Source: Chelonoidis abingdonii
Lineage: Eukaryota; Chordata; Testudines; Testudinidae
Length of the DNA stretch: 64,000 bases
NCBI RefSeq assembly: GCF_003597395.2
Contig: NC_133769.1
Location: 179,074,275-179,138,274, forward strand
Direction of reading: 5' to 3'
Shown in pieces: positions 43,440 to 55,055 of this stretch; within the stretch, counting starts at the first letter, position 1, and every line of letters begins with the position of its first letter. The translations under genes were made by a program, and so were the position numbers. Under the pieces are notes generated by a model that was given only the letters and a program-made list of their open reading frames with translations, did not search any database and was not told the origin of the DNA.

Positions 43440-46400
43440 AGGCGTTCGATGAGGATAGTAAGTATCTTTGGTAAGGTATTTATATATGTCTTTTGGTTAA
43501 AAGACCTATCTGGTGAATAAATGTTATGTGAAAAAAGAAAGATCGAAGTTGACTCTTAAATGAAACATTTGGAGAAATCTGCAGACCTTTTTGCAAGACA
43601 CAGGTAATTAGTGCTGTTTGGCTTTGGGATTATGCATCCTTAAGGGGTAAGCTTGATTCTTTACAAGAATTTAAAATTGTGTGATAATAAGACCTAGTCA
43701 TGCGCTCTGTAGCAATAGGCAGTGGTCAAGAGATCAGGAACTAGGAAGAGATTCGAAACGTTCTGGGCTTGAGGAGGTTTGAGTTTGTCCATATTTATTT
43801 TTTGTATAAAACTGGAGATATCAGAGCTGTAAATAGGAAAATTAGATATTATATATGTATAATTAACAGGTGCAAACACAGCCATACGAATGCGATTAAA
43901 CAGCAGAAGTGTGTGTGTTGCAAAAAACGATAGAGAATGCAAATTGAGTTGAAAGAACACTGAGCCTTTAAAATAGCTCTGTGTATATACAGATGACTGT
44001 CAGCGACATCAAGGTACTAGTTGGACAATCTGCCTAGCATCAAGATTAGAGTAAACGAAGAAGTCTTACTATTTACCTTCTATGAGACTGGAAATATCTT
44101 TTTTTACACAATTTGAAAGACTGGCTTAATGTTTTTTGAAAGTTATAGTAGGCTGCGTCTGCTATGTTGGAAAGAATGTGCATTGTGTCAGCGGAGGCAC
44201 TGTGTCAGTCGTATATCTGAAGAAAGTGGTTTAAAAAAACAGAATCTAAGGTGAACACGCTGGCGTGTCTTGTGAATCATAATACAAAACTCCAGATTAA
44301 AGGGCTCTCAAAGAGCCGCTAAGAAGGAGAATTGTTGTTTGATAGTATCACGTCGTTCTAGATCCGCGTGTGTTTAACCTCGCACTGTGAAACAGACGCT
44401 CCTCTAGATGCAATTCTGCTGATGGCTTTGAATCCAAAAGCAGCCTAGTGTTAGAGTGCAAAAGTTACCTGTAATCTGATAAGAGGAAAAGGATAGACAG
44501 AACTGGTCCCCCGCATTATATAAAGAGAGGTCTCAGCTAAATAAAGAAATACCTTCTGAGATCACCAAGCATCTAGATTGTCTCTACATAAAACTCCTTT
44601 ATGCGCCACGCTCTGTGTCTGAGAGACAACAATACTTTCATAAATTTGATGATAATGTTATTGTACTATTACAATTAAAACATCAAATTTAATGTTAAGT
44701 AACGTCTCACAACCCAAATTGAATACACTACGTAACAACTTATAGTGTGATATTGGATGGGAAAAGAGTCTATTAAAGCAATATAGTAATCAGCATAAAG
44801 GACATTTCGTCAAGTTGCTTGGATTTATCCTACAAAGTGACTTTAAAGCATAAATATCGAATGTGGACGACTGTTGGAAATATATCTCTTATCATGACAC
44901 TTTGGAGACGTGTTACACTTAAGAGTAAAAACTTGAGAGTACTAGCGCCACGCTCCAATTTAGATCATATATCAGCACAACAAGCTGGACACAATCCTCC
45001 CATAACCCTTTCAAAAACGGTCGAAACGCATCAACATGTGCCAAATGCTTAGAAAGAAAAAGAAATAGGGTTAAAACAAAAGGAGACTATTACTAAACCA
45101 AGGTAATTTAGAGAATAATTGTTGAGAGAGATAAGTCTTCTCTCTGATATGCGTCTGTACGCATACTAACGAGTATGGAAATGTTGTAAAGAGAGAAGGC
45201 CAGAGCTTAAGAATAATCAATGAACCGACACCTCCGGAGGCAGCATTTAATATGTGAAAGTCAAAAAATCAGGAAATAAAAGGGCAAGAAAAATGTTACT
45301 TTTGTGGTTATCAGATAAAGTCGCAAAGTAAGATTCTTCTCGTCACTAAGGGCAAAACTCGAATTATGTATATGTTTGATTTTAAATATCGGGCCGCCAA
45401 GTCGTGTTATAGAGTAAGTAGTGCTCTAGACAACATCCACCTACATATAGAACAATGGCAATCGTATAATGTAAGATATCTAGAGGTGGGTGTGTACACA
45501 ATTCAATATTTATATGACACATACAACATATATAAAAGTCATTCCACCTCCTAAGAGATAAGACCCTGGTTTTAGCCTGAACATTCATACCTAATGCAAC
45601 ACGATTGCACTGAGAAATGGCAAACAGTTACAAAAACATCAATGTTTGAAGTACTTAAATTAAAAAATTTTTTGACAGCTCTTAAAAATGTGAGATTTTT
45701 CGTGTGCTTTATAATATAATTGTTTCAATTGTTTCGTAGTTAATTGGAACATGTTTAAAATGTTGCTGGTTGTGTCATATAATAACCAGAAAAAATATGT
45801 GTCACAAGACGCATTAGCACAGCAATAATTATCATCATCCCCTGTTTAACGTTTGCCTAAATCACTGTTGGACTAAATAAGAAAGTGAACTGGAACAAAA
45901 TGAGGCGTATTAATGATCTTAGTGTCAAAAGGGACTACGCCTGCCTAGAATTTGATGTTAGTTGATTACAATTATGATTTTTTACTACACAGGCCCACCT
46001 ATGAGAAAACATATGTATGATTTGATTTAATACTATGCTGTTAGCTCACGCCTTTTGAATAGCATGAAAGAAAAACCCTCTGGGACTATAAGATTCTGTT
46101 TTCGCCATATGCTGCATCTTACAACTACATAACTCTCGAGAGTATATGCCTCTCTAGATATAACCATTTTGTAGTTATAGTATTTTTTACTAATGTTAAG
46201 CAAGCCCTGTAATACTTCTCTATAATTAGGTGTCCATAGAGTTTTAAAGTACATTGGAGAAAATATGAACACCGGTCCGCGCTAAAAATTGTAGAAAATG
46301 ATTTCAAATTATAATGGTATAAGACTCTTTAGTCAGAGGATATATGAATTGGACAATGCTTTAGATAGTATTCTGATATAAAGAAGTTGACTCCTTTGTT

Positions 46401-48030
46401 TGATAAAAATACTCATCTAGTATTCAATGTAGTCGAATGAGGAAGTCGTATGCATCAGGAAAAGACTACAGGTGTAAGACCATTTTGTTATAGCCAGAGT
46501 CAAGGGAAGAAAAGAAACTTAAAGCATTGCTTATAGACCCTGACTTGTCCTGTATAACAACCTGTCTGCATGGTCAGGCATGTCAGAGCGTGGATGTGAT
46601 GCTTCACCTAACTGGTAAGAATGTACCACCCCCAGTGAACCATTACCAACCTCATATGACCACGCCAACGCCAGAGGCCGAGTACGGTTTGTCAATGTAC
46701 TCGCAGAATGACCCGACTTGTAACAACAGCCTGCAATACCTTACAATCAAGCGCTCTCTCAGTGTAAAGAGGTCATGCCAGAGAAGCAGACCTGTACCTA
46801 CTATTATCTGAGGTCATTGGGGCCCAAAGAAGAAGCAGCTCAAGTAACCTAGAAGGCTGCTCCGTTGCTTGACCTGGACATGGGTTCATGAATTTGCTGA
46901 TGATCTTTGGGCAATCGAAGTACCTTCAGCAGTGAGTGTTATAATCAGTAAGAGTCACACGAAGGGCCTACTACTACGAGCTCAATCAAACAATTCGCGT
47001 CTTGACCTGGTTAGTACTCTCTTCCTAAGGGCTGCTGACATTGTCCATACAATTGAGGCTCTATGTGGAGTGCACTACTAGATGATTGAATTTCTTTATG
47101 TGCCAGCAAACTGGGTTGGTATAGCTCTCAGACCTATTATGCAAATGTGAATACTAAATGCTTTGAGGGTACAGCCACATGCCACAAGCCACATATTCTG
47201 CAAAACATGGTGTGTCGTGATCTGGCATCATACCACTACTCACAATCACAGACCTCACTATGAGGAAGGACGTAGTCTTTTCAACGAAAAAAGTATTCAG
47301 GATAAGTAGCTTGAAACAGAGATGTCGGGTATAACATGTTTTGGGCTGCCAGTCTTCCATTATATCCATCAATAGTGGGAAGTTAGTATCACATTGAGAT
47401 ACGAGTTATTTAGGGCAAAAGGCTCCTGAGGTTTACCCATTAACACTGCAGTAACATTGTAGTTGAAAATAAAAAGGCAAACGTAAAACAAGGAGAAAGA
47501 TATAATCATTGCAATCTTGGCAACTGGCAGTAAACAGGCAGCAATCCGCCCAGGTGGTCCGCCCAATTACGTTGCTGCGGAACGTCAGGCATTCGGCATA
47601 GTGCGTTGCGGCCAAAGGAGGGACCTGTGCTCTCATGGAAACAATGATTGGTTGATTAGTCTATAGCTGACAATACAATTAGAATGATAGAGGGTATAAA
47701 TCTGTGCATTCGCGCCTAGCATCATTTCAGAATATGATTCTAAGAATAAATCACATATCTTCCCAGGTGAGAGCGGAGTTCTTTAATGGAAGTGGCTAAG
47801 TAACCTGCTCAATCTTTGCATAGGAAACTGGTTGTTTCAGGGACCTAACATCCGTTGGAATCTTAGTGATTTTTGTATGCTTCAATTAATCTCCTTTATA
47901 TCCAGAATTGTGTCACCCAGGTGACTGCCCCCAAACAGAGTGCTAATATGTGATTTGAATATCGCTGATGAACAGAGAGATAAGGAACGGTCATTTGTGG
48001 AACCAGTATTGTTGGTCATGGCGTGCGCTT
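43440..48030 (+). pseudogene. ERV interior, pol/env region expected, unrecognisable
   Basis: By position this should hold pol and env. I find no protease, reverse-transcriptase YxDD, RNase H or integrase motif and no Env fusion-peptide or CX6CC-like motif in any frame that I would defend. A 94-codon plus frame at 46527-46811 and a 70-codon frame at 46869-47081 could be env fragments, based only on position. Composition is uneven and CpG is unexpectedly frequent. Confidence 0.3.
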
Positions 48031-48034
48031 GACC

Positions 48035-48045
48035 AAAAGGAGGGA
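48035..48045 (+). promoter_or_regulatory. Polypurine tract
   Basis: AAAAGGAGGGA immediately before the 3' LTR (one T between): the plus-strand primer of retroviral reverse transcription. Confidence 0.88.
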
Positions 48046-48046
48046 T

Positions 48047-48422
48047 TGTAAAAGTAGAATGAATTATATTGTAAAAATAAGAATGGATAAAGAATGATGT
48101 ATGTACCTCTTTAAGCAGAAATAAGACTGTTGAATACAGGTGCCAGGAAAAGAAACATTAGGCATAAACAAGGGTGCTAATGGCGAAACATTAACAGAAG
48201 ATCGGTAATAGTTAGTAAGGAAATAAGATAAGTTTACCTGGGCTAGCCCATCAGATTCTGCTTCCTTTGTTATCTTGCTAAGTGCTCCCCCCCTTTTATC
48301 TGTACAAATAAGACAGTTTGTGTCTTGTATGGTGCTCACATTATCTGGGTGTATTAGCAGAGCGCTGTGCTAATAAAACAGAGTGGTCTGACAAACTGTG
48401 AGTCCTGAGTCTAACTTTGACA
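48047..48422 (+). repeat. 3' LTR of the endogenous retrovirus
   Basis: 376 bases, TGTAAAAGTAG...CTTTGACA, nearly collinear with the 5' LTR; most differences are single-base indels, plus the palindrome-arm difference near 48228-48250. Confidence 0.92.
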
Positions 48423-48426
48423 AATG

Positions 48427-49219
48427 ATAGCGGAAAACAGTGTTTGTGTCGTCATTTCTTAAACCAGTGTGGCGCTGTTATGTGTTGTTAAATCAACCAC
48501 ATTTTGCTTCTGGTATTCTTGGGTGATCCCGGCGTCTTCTTGGTGTAAATTAGAGCAACCTCAGGACTGCAGCTTTGCTTCCTAAGGCCCTTATGGGAGC
48601 CACAGGAAGCAGAGAATAGCCAGAGGGCAGCATGTTCTCTCCATTCCCTCAGAATGCTCTCTCCCTTCCCTGACATGTCCTCTGTGCTGGGGCCAGACAG
48701 TGGGCTCTCCTAGCACACTTAAGATGATCTTGAGAGGGGTATATTCCCCAGCATTCATGTCCACCAGCCTTCTGCCCTCTTGGTGCTACTGGAGCAATGT
48801 AAGGGAGAGGCTCACAGGGGAGAGTCACGGCCTAACTATTAACTTGAGGCCTGCTCCAGTTTTGGAGTTCCCACTAATTTAGAGATGGGTTTCCCTAAAC
48901 CAGCGCCAGGATTTCTAAGCTGTCTTTTGATTCTGAGACTGTGTATATAAGGCCAATATCTCTTGGAGCTCCTGTAAGGAGGGTTAAATGAAAATAAAGG
49001 ACTGTCTCCTTGGCTTCAGAGCTGCAGCCCTTCCAGGAATGAATGGGCACACTCTGGGGAGGTGCCTTCTGTAAACCATGAGAATTTAGCGAAAGAAGGC
49101 AGAGGGTCAGATTGTAAACTGATGAGGCCAGAGACTAGCTTTTATTCATGGCTGAGAGTATCACAGCTGACTAAGGGGTTTAGACACTCAGCTTCCATTA
49201 AAACTAATATCCCATGCTA
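48427..49219. other. No recognised feature
   Basis: About 800 bases. AAATTAGAGCAACCT near 48548 recurs at 4015; otherwise apparently unique. Confidence 0.35.
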
Positions 49220-49312
49220 TGTGCATGCAGCACTCTGCACAATGGCACTCTGATCCTGATCGGGGCCTCTGGGCACTACTATAATACAAATAAATAATAA
49301 CAATCATACTAA
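49220..49312 (+). mobile_element. MIR/L2-type SINE tail
   Basis: TGCACAATGGCACTCTGATC, CGGGGCCTCTGGGCACTACT and ATAATACAAATAAATAATA: the 3' tail of an L2-mobilised SINE. Confidence 0.72.
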
Positions 49313-50614
49313 TAAACTAGCGTCAGTGCTTGCAGAAGGTCTCCCAGGCCTGCTGTAGAGGGTTTCATAGTGAACGGTTTATGTAAAGGAGAGTGAGCAT
49401 TAAGATTCCAGCTGTCACAAAACAGACCAATTAGCTGGAATACCTGCCTCTTGTGGGTAGCAAATCTGGCCGTATGTGTGCAGTGAAGAATGACATTCCT
49501 TTGTGTTGGGGGTTCATTGCATTGTGTTCTGCTGCTGTTCAGCATGTCGAATAGCATCGCGGGAGGTGACATAATTCAGTGTGACATTAGGTAATGTGAA
49601 TACAGGCGAACACTCCTTTGCTAGTGAGGTGGGAGGGACTTCAAGGAGAGCATGATATGATAGATGCCCTCCTGGTAAGAGCATAAACACAGAAGTGCAT
49701 ATAATAACAACCATCCTGCAGCTTTCATTATGCATCTATTTACAGAACTGCTATTCAATGTTGTGCCAATTAAAATTGTTTCAGATAAAAATCTCCCATT
49801 CCAATTTTGGGCTTCACATCCACAGCCCCAGCTCTTAATGAGAGTTGCCAGAGGGCTATCATTAAACAATAAGACACAATAGGAATTACTGGGAAGGCAT
49901 GAGAATGGCTTTTCAGGGCTGTTTGCCTGTAGGTTGCTGATTTGGATGCCTGAGTCTGCAGATAGCCTGAAACAATAGCACTGAGAGGTGTGAACTGGCC
50001 TATCCACCTCAGGTGCTGTTGACTTTGAAGAGAAATGTCAACATCCGTCACGGCTAATCATTTTAGCTGAAACATCCAGCTCATGGGCTTAGCCATTATT
50101 ATTGGAAGCAATGGTGGATCTAGGCGGGTATAGTGTCCCTCTAGTTTAGATAGGAACATTTGTTGTAAGTGGGAGCATCTTGCTGTGCTGTGCTATCTCG
50201 CCTTTGCTCTCAGGCCTGATTCTACAGCACCTGGTGCTGACACTTACACCTGCACAACAAGAAGGTAATATGCTGCCATCTTGGGTTGGTAGCATTTTGC
50301 ACCAACTTAGCAGTCTCGTTGCCCTAATGTAAAAGACTGCAGGGCAGCGGTGAATGAGGCCCTGGAACCAGCTGCCTTTCAACTGAGTTCCTTTTCCCCT
50401 TCCCACGAGAGGGAGTGAAGGGGTCAAAAAGTTTTATCATGCTGTATTTTGTCCTCTGGCCACTAGACTCTCTGTGCTTGTGGCTACTAAAGAGCAGCGG
50501 CACTGTATTCATTCCTCCAACGCTGTTCCCCCACCCTTCCCCACTTAGTACAATATGCGGGGGTGCCAGGAGAGAGAGTGGACAGGAGTGAGTTGTTATT
50601 AATCAATGGCTATT
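49313..50614. other. Contains repeat shared with 38855-39112; rest unrecognised
   Basis: 49440-49695 is the partner of the segment at 38855. The rest, about 1 kb, shows no supported gene. Confidence 0.5.
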
Positions 50615-50745
50615 ACCGTATTGCCCCAGAGGTCTAGTCATGGACCAGGACCCCATTGTGTTAGGTGCTGTACAAGTACAGAACAGAAGGATGGTCCCTG
50701 CCCCACAGGGCTTACAATTTAACTATAAGGCAAGAGACAATGGCT
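50615..50745 (-). mobile_element. MIR/L2-type SINE tail
   Basis: GACCAGGACCCCATTGTGTT, AGGTGCTGTACAAGTACAGA and CCCTGCCCCACAGGGCTTAC are the reverse complement of the same tail family as at 40180. Confidence 0.8.
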
Positions 50746-50862
50746 GTCTGCAGACTGACAGCTGGGGGAGTACAAAGGAGTCAATGAGACGATATTGGTT
50801 AGCGTGATAGGCAGTGATCTCAGCACACTAGCTGGCTAATTGTTGTCACCTTGTTTTGGAAA

Positions 50863-52320
50863 AACAATGAGGAGTCTGGTGGTACCTTAAAGACTAAAAG
50901 ATTTATTTGGGCATAAGTTTATCATAGGTAAAAACCCCCACTTGAGATGCACGGAGTGAAAATTACAGATGCAGGCATAAATACACTGACACATGAAGAG
51001 AAGGGAGTTACCTTACAAGTGGAGAACCGGTGTTGACATGGCCAATTCAGTCAGGGTGGACGTGGTCCACTCCCAATAATTGATGAGGAGGTGTCCATAT
51101 GTAGAGAGGGAAAATTGCTTTTGAAGTGAGCCAGCCACTCCCAGATCCTATTCAAGCCCAAATTAATGGTGTTAAATTTGCAAATTAATTGTAGCTCTGC
51201 AATTTCTCTTTGAAGTCTGTTTTTGAAGGTTTTTTTGTTGCAGGATGGCTACTTTTAAATCTATTAGTGAATGTCCAGGGAGATTGAAGTGTTATCCTAC
51301 TGGCTTTTGAATGTTACCATTCCTGATGTCTGATTTGCATCCATTTATTCTTTAACGTAGAGACTGTCTGGTGTGGCCAATGTACATGGCAGAGGGGCAT
51401 TGCTGACACATGATGGCATATATCACATTAGTAGATGTGCAGGTGAATGAGCCCCTGATGGTGTGGCTGATGTGGTTAGGTCCTATGATGGTGTTGCTAG
51501 AGTAGATATGGGGACAGAGCAAGCAGTAGAGTTTGTTACAGGGATTGCTTCCTGGGTTAGTTTTTCTGTGGTGTGGTGTGTAGTTGCTGGTGAGTATTTG
51601 CTTCAGGTTGGGGGTGCTGTCTGTAAGGGAGGACTGGCCTGCCTCCCGAGGTCTGTGAGAGTGGGGGATTGTCCTTCAGGATAGGTTGTAGATTGTTGAT
51701 GATGCTGGAGAGGTTTTAGCTGGGGGCTGTACGTGATGGACAGGGGTGTTCTGTTATTTTCCTTGTTCGGCTTCTCCTGTAGTAGGTGACTTCTGGGTAC
51801 CCATCTTGCTCTGTCAATCTGTTTCCTCAGTTCCCCAGGGGGGTATTGTAGTTTTAAGAATGCTTGATAATGATCTTGTAGGTGTTTGTGTCTGCCTGAG
51901 GGACTGGAGCAAATTTGGTTGTATCTTAAGGCTTGGCTGTAGACAATGGATCGTGCGATGTGTCCTGGATAGAAGCTGGAGGCATGTAGGTAAGTATAGC
52001 ATCAGTAGGTTTCCGGTTTAGGATGATGTTTATTTGACCATTACTTATTTTCTCCGTAGTGTCCAGGAGGTGGATCTCTTGTGTGGACTGGTCGGCTGAG
52101 GTTGATGGTGGGGTGGAAATTGTTGAAATCCAGGTGGAATTCTTCAAGGGCCTCCTTCCCGTGGGTCCATATGATGATGTCATCAATGTAGGGCAAGTAG
52201 AGGAGGGACGCTAGGGGACGAGAACTGAGGAAGCATTGTTCTAAGTCAGCCATAAACTTGAAACTTGTTTTGGGGTCATCACGGAAAAGAAGAGTTTTAA
52301 GGAGATGGATAATCAACTAG
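50863..52320 (-). mobile_element. Penelope-like element, 5'-truncated, 1.46 kb
   Basis: Seen: left end with CAATGAGGAGTCTGGTGGTA, GACTAAAAGATTTATTTGGG and GATGCACGGAGTG, the terminal motif. Minus-strand coding sequence follows up to 52316, where it stops within the reverse transcriptase just ahead of the MADLE motif. It is the best preserved PLE coding stretch in the window. Confidence 0.88.
51290..52318 (-). pseudogene. Penelope-like RT C-terminal half plus GIY-YIG endonuclease
   Basis: Seen on the minus strand: FMADLEQCFLSSRP near 52230-52255, LLYLPYIDDIIIWTHGKEAL near 52145-52195 with an intact YIDD catalytic box, EEFHLDF and HPTINLS near 52100-52140, the LDTTEKI segment near 52055, RKPTDAIL near 52010, and near 51375-51435 IYAIM-QCPSAMYIGHT with the endonuclease tyrosine and glycine. 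Frameshifts near 52050-52080, 51930 and 51690 break it. The N-terminal half, including RT motif A, is missing, so no activity is possible. Confidence 0.86.
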
Positions 52321-52924
52321 CTTTATGGACATTTACACAGAGCTCTTCCCATGTGTGAGGGCAGTAGGGGAGAAAGCATAAAGGTGCTCATCTGAAAATT
52401 TAACAAGTGGGTAGTCATGGCCTGATCAGAGGTAGGAGTTGACATATCAATAGCAGATGAGAGCTAGGAACACAGGCAGTGGTGGTCAGGGCTCTAGAGT
52501 GAATAGAGAAGGAACCCACCCCTGTCTGTCTACGTTCCCTGGGGGAAGAATCCTCTTGAAGCCTGCACTGAGGTAAGAGTGTCTGTGGTCTGGAAGGAAT
52601 CAGGTGTTTCTGAGGGTAGGTGGAATTTAAGCACCTCCCCCACCCTATCTCAACAAATCAGGTGAACTCCACCTATACTGAGGCCTATGGGTGGCAAAAG
52701 GCTGCATCTGGTGTATCTGGTCTATGGATAAACAGGATACTTCTGGGTCCAATCCAACACTTCTCACCTACACTAATTTCATTTGTAAATGTGGCAAAGC
52801 AGCCAGTGTGTGCCTGGGCTGGGCAATCAACTCTTATTGGTGTTATTGGGCCAGGTGATTTAACCACCTGGGAAATGCAGATGAATCCACTTTAAGACCA
52901 CTACCTATTCTTGTTTTAATAATT
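52321..52924. other. No recognised feature
   Basis: About 600 bases, nothing recognised. Confidence 0.35.
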
Positions 52925-53050
52925 TGCCCAAATGTCTGCTAAGCACCAACCAATTCAAATAAAAAATCATGGTCCCTGTCCCAAGGAATTTACAAACTGA
53001 TTTCAGAGGTGATGCAATAAGGGGGTAACAAGGAAGTAGAAAGAATGGCG
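52925..53050 (-). mobile_element. Decayed L2/MIR tail
   Basis: CATGGTCCCTGTCCCAAGGA then ATTTACAAACTGATTTC and AGGTGATGCAATAAGG match, loosely and in reverse complement, the tail family at 50615. Confidence 0.5.
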
Positions 53051-53079
53051 AAGGGGAGGGGAAAGGGCAGGGGCTGCAT

Positions 53080-53830
53080 AGTAACATAGTGTGCTGGCCC
53101 TTTAAGGCAGACTACAGACTCAGCACTATTCTGGTCTGGGATTTCTGACCAGAACAGGAACATTTCTGGAGTTGCAGTTTCAAGGCATATAAGTGAGTTA
53201 GAGGTGATAGGAAAGAATGCTGGGAAGGCATGTCTGGGGATATAAGCAACCCCTTCCCCCCTAGCTGAGATTAAGATGAGAGGTGGTGTTTTGTTATAGG
53301 GGTTTTGGGGGGGGAAGTGTTAGAGCCCTAGGAGGAGTCTGGCCAGTTACTGGAAAAGTCTCATAGAGATCCAGGTGGCTAGAAAAGGAAAAGCCTAGGG
53401 ATGGAAGGTTGCTATTGAGGCTATTTCTGAGGGGATCCTGGAGAGAGAGAAAATGTGTGGCAGGGCAAGAGATGGTGTAAAGGACTTGGGAAATGCATCA
53501 GGTGCTTGTTTCCTTTTTTGGGGGGCCCAAGACCTGGGACTTTTGTCTCAGCTCCTGAGAGTAAGCTTCCCTCTGCTCCCCGGTAGCAAGTGAGAGAAGA
53601 AAGACTGTTATAATTTGGAAGAGGAGGTGACCCACCAAAAGAAACTGGATGAAGGTTTTCAACTCTTGTTTGGACTCTTCTTTTATTTGGATTCTTCCTT
53701 ATGCCCAAGGAGGTGGAATCCTTTGCTTAGCCAGAAAGCGAGACTCCTACCCCTGAGAGGGAAACTGACACACAGCTGAATCCCTTCAGAGCAAAGGTAA
53801 GTGAAAAGTCACAAAGATCCCTGAGATTAT
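53080..53830 (+). mobile_element. Possible dispersed repeat with splice-donor-like site
   Basis: TGTGCTGGCCCTTTAAGGCA at 53090, and 53560-53810 (TCTGCTCCCCGGTAGCAAGT, GAAAGACTGTTATAA, AGCAAAGGTAAGTG) recall a repeated turtle unit. The last part has a consensus splice donor (AAG|GTAAGT), as in the leader of some retroelements. No ends or TSD found, so class and limits are uncertain. Confidence 0.35.
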
Positions 53831-54104
53831 GTGGTTACTGAGTGAAGGGTGGACATGTATGAAACACACACCAAGTAGAAGACCACTTCGCAGTCACCTT
53901 TGGTCTCTGTACTTTTCACTTCATACATGGAAAAACTCCAGGCTGTTTTAGAAGAATCTTTACCAGGTTTTTCCAGTAACTGTATTCACTCAAGCAGTAC
54001 TAGTCTGTAAACAGAGCAACCTTGAGACAGTGCAGGATTGTATAAACAAAAGAATGTTTGATCCTTTCTTCATAATGGCTAAGTGGTTCAGGACTCTGCC
54101 ATAG
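53831..54104. other. No recognised feature
   Basis: Short, unrecognised. Confidence 0.3.
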
Positions 54105-54377
54105 TAAGGCTTGGTCTAACTTAAAAGTTATGTTGGCATAGCTACATAGGTCACTGGTGTGGAGAAAAACACACACCCAGCTACATTGACAAAACCCCCA
54201 TTGCAGACACAGCTATGTTGATGGAGGAGTGCTTCTGTCCACACAGCTAACATCATTTGAGGAGGTGGTGTCTTACAGCATTAGAACACTTGTTTCTGTC
54301 AGAGTACACAGTTTACCCTATGGGACTATGCCAACATAGCTATGCCAGCATAGACTCCATAGTGTACACAAACCCTA
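54105..54377. mobile_element. MITE-like DNA transposon, 270 bp
   Basis: Starts TAAGGCTTGGTCT and ends ACACAAACCCTAA; inner words ATGTTGGCATAGCTAC and its inverse near 54330 (TGCCAACATAGCTATGCC) give a foldback character, and ACAAAACCCCCATTGCAGAC lies in the middle. I recall the unit as frequent in turtles. TA on both sides would fit a TA-duplicating transposase, but TA is also part of the inverted repeat. Confidence 0.7.
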
Positions 54378-54894
54378 AGAGTTCATTAGTCCATAAGCCT
54401 CAAAACACATTAGTCGCCTTTTAGCTAGGTAAGCAGGATCTGTTGGTCCTATTGTCACAAGATGACCCTATTCCAAAGGTTGAGTTGGAGAAACATCCTG
54501 GACTTTAGATTTTGACACACACACACACTTGCCCAAACCTCTTTGGTAAGCAAACTGCACTCGTGAACTCCAACATCTGCCTTTCTGGTGACATTACCCA
54601 AACTGCCTGGCTGAGCTGGAAATAGCACAGGGAATGGGCTGTCTCAGTGTTTTGGCACTTGTGCTAATGTTTGAATTGAGGCTAGACTGCACAATGCGAG
54701 GAGGAAACAAAGTGACCAGAGCTCTTTTTCAAAGCTCAATCATGGTTAAATCTGGGACACATATTTAGGGCAGCTCATAGCTTGGTATTGGGTCACCTTA
54801 TCATACCTCTTAGCATTCAGGATAAAGATCTCTAGTAATAGTACTCTGCTTTTCTATTGTACTCTGGCCTGAGGCTCTCAGAACAACCTAAAAA
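54378..54894. other. No recognised feature
   Basis: Contains a short (AC)n run at 54515-54530; otherwise apparently unique. Confidence 0.35.
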
Positions 54895-55055
54895 TGGTAA
54901 TAAGGTAACTCTCTCAGGCCATCTGAAATAGGTTTATTATTCTCATTTTACAAGTGGGGAAATTTGGGCACAGAGCTGATGACTTGCTCAAATGAGTCAG
55001 TGCTGTAGCTGGAAAGAGAACCCAGTTCTGCTGAATTTTCTGTGCTTTAACCACT
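54895..55055 (-). mobile_element. MIR/CORE-SINE
   Basis: ATTCTCATTTTACAAGTGGG, GCTGATGACTTGCTCAAA and AGAACCCAGTTCTGCTGA are the reverse complement of the MIR tail and core. Confidence 0.78.

Larger units (their letters stand above)
40351..48422 (+). mobile_element. Endogenous retrovirus with both LTRs, 8.07 kb
   Basis: Seen: LTRs at 40351-40728 and 48047-48422, AATG duplicated outside (40347-40350 and 48423-48426), a primer binding site three bases after the 5' LTR and a polypurine tract before the 3' LTR. Known: a 4-bp TSD is typical of gammaretrovirus-like proviruses. The 7.3-kb interior has the length expected for gag, pol and env but no long frame. Parts of 42850-48040 carry surplus single bases and odd composition, and one internal segment occurs twice. 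Whether the interior is decayed, poorly assembled or both cannot be separated from one sequence. Orientation is plus. Confidence 0.9.

Noticed and set aside
40347..48426. 5- or 6-bp target duplication for the retrovirus
   Set aside because: Only AATG matches on both sides; the fifth base differs whichever way it is extended.
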